Shown: one piece after another, positions 57,162 through 64,000 of the stretch
Position numbering within the stretch: the first letter of the stretch is position 1
Layout of the letters: each line of letters starts with the position of its first letter
Translations under genes and position numbers: made by a program
The notes under the pieces: model-generated
The model's database searches: none
Told to the model about the DNA's origin: nothing
What the model saw: only the letters and a program-made list of their open reading frames with translations
From: Sanderia malayensis
Lineage: Eukaryota > Cnidaria > Scyphozoa > Semaeostomeae > Pelagiidae
Length of the DNA: 64,000 bases
Direction: 5' to 3'
Assembly: GCA_013076295.1 (NCBI GenBank)
Contig: RQOL01000139.1
Span: 1,736,001 to 1,800,000 of the forward strand

Positions 57162-58231
57162 CTTAGCTCCAATAAGTATGGAAACGCCTGATGAAAAATG
57201 GCATCTAGAAGTGGCCCTAGGCCTGAGAAAGAAAATTTACATAACAATATAAAACTACAAAACGGGTTTCAATAGAGAATATATTTAGCACCAATATACT
57301 CAAAATTTCATACATTTTCAAATGAAAACATAATTTAAACTATATCATATTGTTTTACAATAATATTAAAAGAAAACTGTGAAGAGGTCCCTTAAAAAAT
57401 GTTTACGAAAATTTAGCGAAATGGAGAAATTAAAACGCCAATAATTATAATTTCTTTCACTCAAAGCAACGCAAATTCTCTCTCATTTAAAAGAGAATGT
57501 TTTAACATTTTGAAAAATATAAGGATTATTTAGGTAACTGTCTTGACCTTTCACAATTCACAGTTTAAGTATTTGTTTATCATTTTAGGAATTTGATTTG
57601 GGAAAACCTATTTTTCCGTAATTTTTTTCCAGAGTAAAAAAAGAAGGTTAAGGGCCATAACATAAAATCAGACATGGATATTCCTATAATTTGTTTCAAA
57701 TATTATAATTTGATATAATTTTTAAGGGCTTAATATTTTCTGAAGTCAACGAAAATTTTATTTTTAAAACCCAAATTGAAATTTGAAAAACAAAACATGT
57801 GCTTCTCAAGTTGTAAACAAAGACTTAAACCGTGAATTGTAAAAGGTCAAGACAGTTACCTAAATAATTCTTATATTTTTCAAAATGTTAAAACATTCTC
57901 TTTTAAATGAGAGAGAATTTGCGTGGCTTTGAGTGAAAGAAATTACAATTATTAGCGTTTTAATTTCTCCATTCCGCTAAATTTTCGTAAAAATTTTTTA
58001 AGGGACTTCTTCGCAGTTTTCTTTTAATATTATTGTAAAACAATATGATATAGTTTAAATTATGTTTTCATTTGAAAAGTTATGAAATTTTGAGTATATT
58101 TGTGTTAAAGAAATTCACTATTGAAACCCGTTTGGTAGTCCTACATTGTTATGTAAATTTTCTTGCTCAGGCCTAGGGCCACTTCTAGACGCCATTTTTC
58201 ATCAGGCATTTCCATACTTATTGGAGCTAAG
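57162..58231. mobile_element. Palindromic MITE with about 400 bp inverted arms
   Basis: 57162-57570 and 57825-58231 are inverted copies starting CTTAGCTCCAATAAGTATGG, with a 250-bp AT-rich spacer. The arms differ by scattered substitutions. No coding capacity. The target duplication is uncertain (TAC.CTTAG on both sides). It lies at the broken end of a hAT transposase ORF. Confidence 0.9.
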
Positions 58232-58266
58232 TGTATATGTAATCTTTTTTACAATATTTCGCAACA

Positions 58267-59088
58267 TCATTTTGCTGCTAACATTGTCATATCGCACAAA
58301 TCTGCAAAGGCATTGCTATTTTTAACTGTAATCATTTGGATGCAATGTTGTCTAACTGGAGCTATTGCTTCAATACGGTTTTCCATGACAAGACGGAATT
58401 GGGTTGCCTTTATTGTGGCTGTGGAATGAATTGGCGACTTCTTGGGGTGGCTGTGTAATCTCTCCTGTGCTTTGGACCATGCAGTCAGAGGAGCTTTATA
58501 TATAAATTGGAGTTTTGAGGAATTATGGCCACTCTCTGCTCCAAACAATAAACAATTGATGCAGAGTGCACCATCAAGTACGCATGAACATACCAGCCAG
58601 GGATACATGTTGAGCCACTGAAATTGAAATCTTCTACCTTTTGTGCAAGTTAAGTTAAAGTTTGCATTTGGCTTCCAGCAATTCATTAGAACGTTATACT
58701 TTTCAGTATCAATAAGAGATGGTATTGATTGATAAAATTCTCCGATATCAAAAGTGTTGTTAAATAATGAGATCTTGGAGTCAACTTGATTCACAAGCGA
58801 ATCATCGAAGTCAAGTTCTGGCACTTTGTTTACACCTGACAGTTTTAACGAAGCAGATTTCAATGGAGATTTAGCAAGACCCTTTCACTGTGGTGCGTGA
58901 TTATGTTTCCTGCTTGGCTTTAGTTTTTGCTTTGGAGGGAAACAGCTTTCTATTGTTAATTGTTCAAGCTGTAGCGGTCCTACGGATAAGGTCCCTAAAG
59001 AATTTGCAACAAGAGTTTGCAGATGGTTCAAGCATGATAGCAATGGCAGAGGATACTTCAGAAATTTCTCACTGTAAATTGCGTTCAT
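58267..59088 (-). pseudogene. hAT transposase N-terminus with TTF zinc finger (ZMYM1-like)
   Basis: The open frame 58863-58267 has RRFQFQWLNMYPWLVCSCVL then DGALCINCLLFG and GHNSSKLQFIYKAPLTAWSK, the TTF-type finger of ZMYM1-like hAT proteins. The start (59088-58885, FPPKQKLKPSRKH) is in another frame with a stop between. The sequence stops at LAAK just before the palindromic MITE, so the catalytic core is missing. Possibly the same family as the C-terminus at 27050, but not the same copy. Confidence 0.75.
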
Positions 59089-59600
59089 TGATGAGTATTG
59101 GCAAGAGCATGCTTGGCATGCGATGAGGACTTACAGATTTGTGGAGTACATGCTGGTAAATTTGGCAGTAAAGAAACAAAATGACTTTTGCATTGGGGAA
59201 TTTGTTGTGTTTCGATGAAATCTAAAGGAAGTCCTGTACACCTGAGTAAATGTATTTTGCATCTGTCAAATGAACAATCTGTTCGTTTTTTGTTCAAATA
59301 GGAAGGAATAATAGGGGTTTTTCCAACCCCTTTCCCATATTGTTGGTTTTAACTCCGACCTAGAGCTATTATCATTCTCATCATTATAATCAAATAGATT
59401 CCTTATATAGACTCTTGTATACACAAATTAAACACACATAATTCATTGGAAAAAATCATTTTGGGGTATATCAACATCATCATACTTAATGATAGGAAAT
59501 AAACAATCTGCCCATGAACTAGCAATGTCATATTGTTTCTTTGGAAGATGATGTGTAACTTGTTTCTTTGCCCAAAGGAGTATCACAGCAAACAGACCTA

Positions 59601-59880
59601 CAATAGGGGACAAAAGTCCTTGGGACACCTGAAAATTTCATCCCATAATGCTGTGCTTCTGCACATTTTGTTCTCTGTGAGCAGAATGCGACCCCCCACT
59701 CCCCCCAAAACAATGTTGTCTTGTGCAACAGTCCTTTCTTGTCGTCGGGCCAAAAGAATTTCGGCAATATTGAAAAACACCGCCTCTACAAACAACATTG
59801 TTATGGGGGGGGAGGGGGATGAAGTATGCGTGTAAAACTTGCTAAAATCCTGGGTGTCCCATGACTTTTGTCCCCTATTG
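59601..59880. mobile_element. Small MITE with about 30 bp inverted repeats
   Basis: CAATAGGGGACAAAAGTC at 59601 and its complement ending at 59880. A second inverted block (CCCC...AACAATGTTGT) lies inside. About 280 bp, non-coding. Tc1/mariner relationship is possible but unproven. Confidence 0.65.
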
Positions 59881-60545
59881 TCTGGTATCAAATTCTTCAA
59901 ACGCGTCACTTATAAAGCTGGTTTTCGTGTTTTTTGGGGTTTTTAAGGGCGCTGATCTCGATTAGCATGTCAAAAATTTTCTATATCGTACGTATGACGT
60001 CATACCACGTGATTGTCCCATTTTTGGCCCATTTGGAGCTCTAAAGTGGTCGTGTTGTCCGAAAAGAAATTGTTTTTTTTTGTGGAAACCATTTTGGGAA
60101 AGAGAACAAGGTATTGTGAATATATTGTGAAAAAAACGAGTCTGAAAATGTTATAAAAGTGTCTGAAAAGGCATGTTCGTGAACTTGAAGTATGCATGTA
60201 AAACCTGTTAAAATCCTGGGTGTCCCATGATATTTGTCCCCTATCAAATTCTTGAAATACATCACTTATAAAGCTGGTTTTCGTGTTTTCTGGGGTTTTC
60301 AAGGATGCTGATCTCGATGAGCATGTCAAAAATTTTCTATATATTACGCATGACGTCAAACTAAGTGATTGTCCCATTTTTGACCCAAATGGAGCTCTAA
60401 AGTGGTCGTGTTGTCCGAAACGAATTGTTTTTTGGCTGGGAACGATTTTGGCAAAAAGAACAAGGTATTGTGAACATATTTTGAAAAAAGGAGTCTGAAA
60501 ATGTTTTGAAAGTGTCTTAAAAATGCATGTTTGTTAACTTGGAAC
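59821..60545 (+). repeat. 366-bp tandem duplication
   Basis: 59821-60186 and 60187-60545 share GAAGTATGC, ATCCTGGGTGTCCCATGA, AAAGCTGGTTTTCGTGTTTT and AGTGGTCGTGTTGTCCGAAA. The first unit overlaps the right end of the MITE, so the MITE end was duplicated too. Confidence 0.9.
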
Positions 60546-60923
60546 AAAAAATGAAAACAATGCTACACGTGCACCGGAGAAAAAAGTAGAGAATAGCCAC
60601 ATGGAAAACAAGTAAATTTTGCAAGCAAAATATTGTTTATTACCTGCATGATAGAGTAATTCCTGAATTATGTAATCTGATTAATTGTGACATATCTGTC
60701 AACAGTGATTGTCCTTGAAACATGCCAGTCCTTTAAAGGTGTCTCTCAGCAAGGGGTGAAATCCTGGCAATGTCAATACCATAAGAAAACAATAGTAAAA
60801 CAGCAGGCAATTTCAAATTCAAATTTATTTCACATAACATGACGGTTACAATCACTTACTGTTATCATTTTCACAACTGCATGTTCACTAGCCTTTCTAC
60901 ATTGTTTATACATTATTATCATA

Positions 60924-62207
60924 ATGGCATCATCATTAAATGTGGACAATGTTAGAAGGGCTTACCTAATTACTTACAGCAAGGCAGACACTGAAAGATA
61001 TAACAGGAGGTCATTCAGCGATACAGTTCTTGCAGCATTCCATGCAGTCACTACAGCCATCATATTACAGTGGGCTTGCTGCATGGAAAGTCGTGAGGAT
61101 GGTGGTGTCCATTTCCACCTGTGCGTCCTGCTGGACAAACTTTAGCGCTGGTCGAAAGTAAAGAAGCACCTACAAGAGACAAAGGACATTGTCGTACACT
61201 TCTCAGGGCATCCTGGCTATCGCACAGCATATGAATATGTCACAAAGTTAGATAACCAAGTTCTGAGAAGTGAAGGTCATCCTACCTTGAAAGGTGCTCC
61301 AAAGACCCTGCCAGCAATGAAGAAGCGAAGCAGGACATCTGCTTCTGGTATGGATACCACACAGAAGAGCACCAGGTTGGGTAATTTGGAAGTCTCTGAT
61401 ATGATAATCTCCAACGGCATTGACTCCAAGTTGCACTTCCTGGTACTGGCCAAGAAGAAGAAAACAGATGGTGACAGCAGGCTGTATGAGTTTGTCTTGA
61501 ACAAAGGCGAGAAATGGATCAGTGAACTTGTGTAGTCTGTCTGGGCAATGTAAACAGCACAGCAAACGTTGGAGAGACGTTCAATGTCAAGAATTGACCT
61601 CTTGAAGAAGGCCTACAACGACAAGTGTGTCTGTCAAGGTCAGTGGTTGGTTTGTGCAAAGGAAATCCTTAAAAACAACAGTATCCAGCAAAGCACATTT
61701 GCTGATGCTGTTGTTAAATTACTTGCCATGGGTCGAGGAAAGGGTCGTAATATATATATTACTGGTCCAGCGAATTGCGGCAAAACATTTATTCTTGACC
61801 CCCTAAGAGTGATTTACAACACTTTTGTCTCACCTGCGACATGTTCGTATGCGTGGCTAGGGCTTGAAGAGAAAGAGGTCATTTTCTTGAATGACTTTCG
61901 TTATATGCCAGCCATTTTGCCTTGGAGTGACATGCTTTTGTTGTTAGAAGGCCACATTGTTCATTTTGCTGCGCCTAAAACCACTTATGCCAAGGATATC
62001 GAGTTCTCCAACGACACTTCAGTGTTTGCCACATCAAAGTCTCCCATTATTTTCATCAAAGGCTCAATGATTGATGATAAGGAGACAGAGATGATGGATA
62101 TTCGTTGGAAATACTTCTCCTTTCGCCATCAGTTCAAGGCCAGTGAGCAGAAGATGGTCACTCCTTGTGGTTGTTGTTTCGCAAGACTGTTGTTGGACAT
62201 CAAGTGA
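60924..62207 (+). pseudogene. HUH endonuclease / SF3 helicase Rep, endogenous
   Basis: One frame from the ATG at 60924 to 62205 with stops at 61143, 61533 and 61551 and no frameshift. The N-terminal rolling-circle nuclease has motif I (YLITYS, residues 14-19), HUH motif II (HFH, 63-65) and motif III (YEYVTK, 61230-61247). The C-terminal SF3 helicase has Walker A GPANCGKT (61764-61787), Walker B-like VIFLNDF, motif C-like VFATSK (about 62020) and a late Arg/Lys-rich segment. Architecture fits CRESS-DNA or parvovirus-type replication proteins. No capsid gene is nearby. It could be an endogenous viral element or a Rep-based transposon. Confidence 0.85.
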
Positions 62208-63164
62208 AATAAATGAACAATAGACAGCCTCGCGAGCACGTATAATCGTTTTTGTTATAATTGTATTATTTTGCTGCATTACCTTTTGTTCTAATCAGTG
62301 TCCCGCTATGTATTGTATTGGTGTCTTCCCAAGCTGGGACAGTTTACACAACAGTTTACACTAGGAAAAAGACAAATATTTCCTTTCACATCTCGTAATA
62401 AATTTTGGAAATATGTATAAAAGATGTACACAATTTATGTACATCTTTTGAGATAATAAGTGAACATACGACCTTTTCAATTGCTGAGAAATATCCAAAT
62501 AACCTCCATGGTTTACACTTCCAAGAGATTAAAAGACAAGTCATGTGACTTTCTATTCAAAGATTTTGTAAACTGTCCGATCTTTCCTTCATATCTCCGT
62601 GAAAGTGTTAAAAAGAAACAAATAAAAATGTGTAGATTATGTACATTAGTGATGTACATCTTTTAAAAACATCTTCATTCCTCTCTGTGAAGGAGAACAC
62701 CCTGTTTTTAATTATTTTATACTGTAAATTATAGTGTAAATTGTAGGGATGCATACTATTTGCCGTGAGCCTGACTTCCTGGTACGACCCCTTGCACCAC
62801 GTGTATTTGATTCCTGGATGTCTCATTTGCAGAATACAAGTGCATTGTATTCAAAATATTAGTGGAAGCTGGAGAGTGAAAACAAACAATATTTTTTGAC
62901 ACGTCAGTTCATTTCATTTGAACATACATCACGGGTTGACAACAATTTTTACCGTTTCAAATAATGTGAGATATCACGTATTGACAATAGTTAATTTGTA
63001 CTTACAATAATACAAGAACTTCTACGTTTATTTCAATAACTTTATCCCCTGCTGCTGCAATCTACAAACAAGAATATTCCATGGATAAATTTTTTACCGA
63101 ATTCTGCAACTGTATATACAAAAATTTCATTAATACTTAGTTCTACAACCTTTATTCTTAGAAA
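62208..63164. other. Rep 3' flank, no gene
   Basis: AT-rich. Contains the hairpin at 62419-62449 and a partial second copy of its TGTACATCTTTT arm near 62653. No ORF recognised. Confidence 0.4.
62419..62449 (+). promoter_or_regulatory. Perfect stem-loop downstream of Rep
   Basis: 12-bp stem (AAAAGATGTACA and complement) with a 7-nt loop, 210 bp past the Rep stop. It could be a rolling-circle origin, a terminator-like fold, or chance. There is no canonical CRESS nonamer in the loop. Confidence 0.35.
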
Positions 63165-64000
63165 CTAGGGGTCAACACTCGCTTCGCTGGTTCGCCCCAG
63201 CCCGTCAAGTAAAAAGAGCTTAATGTGGTTGGCGCGCTTCGCGCGCTGCATTCGCTCGCGCTCATGCCCACCGATTAGATTCGCTCGCTCCGCTCGCCTA
63301 AGAGTGTGTCATCAGGAACCAGTGATTGGATGGTGCGCGCTGCATTCGCTCGCGCTCATGCCCCGTTCAACTGATTGGTTTGCTGTGCTCGCCTGATAGT
63401 CTGTTGTTGAGATTAGTTAACTGGTTGGTACGCATGCGCGTGTTCTATTTGCTTTTGCTTCCAGTAGTATAGCACACTTTTGAGGGTATATGAATAGAGA
63501 TTGACAGATTAGCCTCGTTTTGAGAAATGTAGTCTCGTATTGGTGGACAGGCAAAATGATCATATAGTGGCAATAAACCTCTGAAAACACAATACTTTTG
63601 GTGAAAGGGTAGTGAAAAGCTAATTAATGTAAATCGTAAGTTAACTTAAATTTGACTAATATACATAGATCATCAGAAGAGGTTTGATATTGGGCAAGAG
63701 TTTCATTTGAATCACAATGACGTAGGTAATACATTGTCATTTTAGCAGTTTCCCATTTCAGTCAATTATTATGGGGCGATAGCCTGTCACAAAAGGCTAG
63801 TGGAATTAAAATGTGATTGAAACTTACCTAGACAAAATTCTCTTTCCATGAGTTTGTTAAGGATTCCATTGATGACATTGACTGCTTGGGTTCAGCACTT
63901 CAGCATTTGTTTCACTAAGTATCATATGGGAAAAAAGAAATAAATAATAACAAAATTAAATGACAATACAAAGGTGCCAAATAATACAGGACAATAGAAC
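63165..64000 (-). mobile_element. Helitron-like element, second family, copy B
   Basis: CTAGGGGTCAACACTCGCTT at 63165, preceded by A on the + strand, then the same body as 34887-35660, with a roughly 110-bp extra segment (63270-63405, another GCTCGCCTGATAG unit) and small indels. It runs off the window end. Confidence 0.75.

Overview
The window is AT-rich eukaryotic DNA that reads as a transposon graveyard. I see no rRNA, tRNA, CRISPR or bacterial-style operon, and no host gene I can name. The mix of elements (ISL2EU-type THAP/YqaJ transposon, DIRS-like tyrosine-recombinase retroelement, spliced Helitrons, ZMYM1-like hAT pieces, Ty3/gypsy, an integrated HUH/SF3 Rep) fits an aquatic invertebrate, perhaps a cnidarian. 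That placement is inference from family knowledge, not a measurement.

1-12.3 kb is a nested stack. A Ty3/gypsy element has lost its reverse transcriptase. Its gag holds a 0.65 kb MITE with a 3-bp target duplication. Its integrase is split by a 9.5 kb ISL2EU-type DNA transposon (1861-11350) with a 2-bp AT duplication. That transposon carries a THAP-DDE transposase (+ strand, five in-frame stops) facing a YqaJ-nuclease gene (- strand). The YqaJ gene is cut by a DIRS-like retroelement (about 5341-9990) holding gag, RT, RNase H and a tyrosine recombinase. A short Helitron-like element lies between the two genes.

12.3-26 kb holds minisatellites, two tandem non-autonomous Helitron-like elements (5'-TC, CTAG-3'), a LINE scrap, and two decayed Helitron RepHel genes. 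26.1-29 kb is a large foldback (arms about 640 bp) with a 1.3 kb hAT derivative in its loop flanked by an 8-bp duplication. 29-36.8 kb holds an exon-like ORF, a DDE_1/pogo-like fragment, and more Helitron-like elements with internal minisatellites.

36.8-42.6 kb holds the best-preserved Helitron, a minus-strand, five-exon Rep-Helicase gene with HUH, two-tyrosine and helicase motifs and only about two frameshifts. 43.9-48.6 kb is a 2.3 kb tandem duplication. In both copies a minus-strand multi-exon gene keeps open exons, matching splice phases and conservative differences. This is the best candidate for an undescribed gene family. 49-50.9 kb is another Helitron-like element with microsatellites. 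51-53.6 kb holds unrecognised ORFs. 57.2-58.2 kb is a palindromic MITE next to a hAT N-terminal fragment. 60.9-62.2 kb is a HUH endonuclease/SF3 helicase Rep in one frame with three stops, an endogenous CRESS/parvovirus-like or Rep-transposon relic. The window ends in a second copy of a repeat that starts at 34887.
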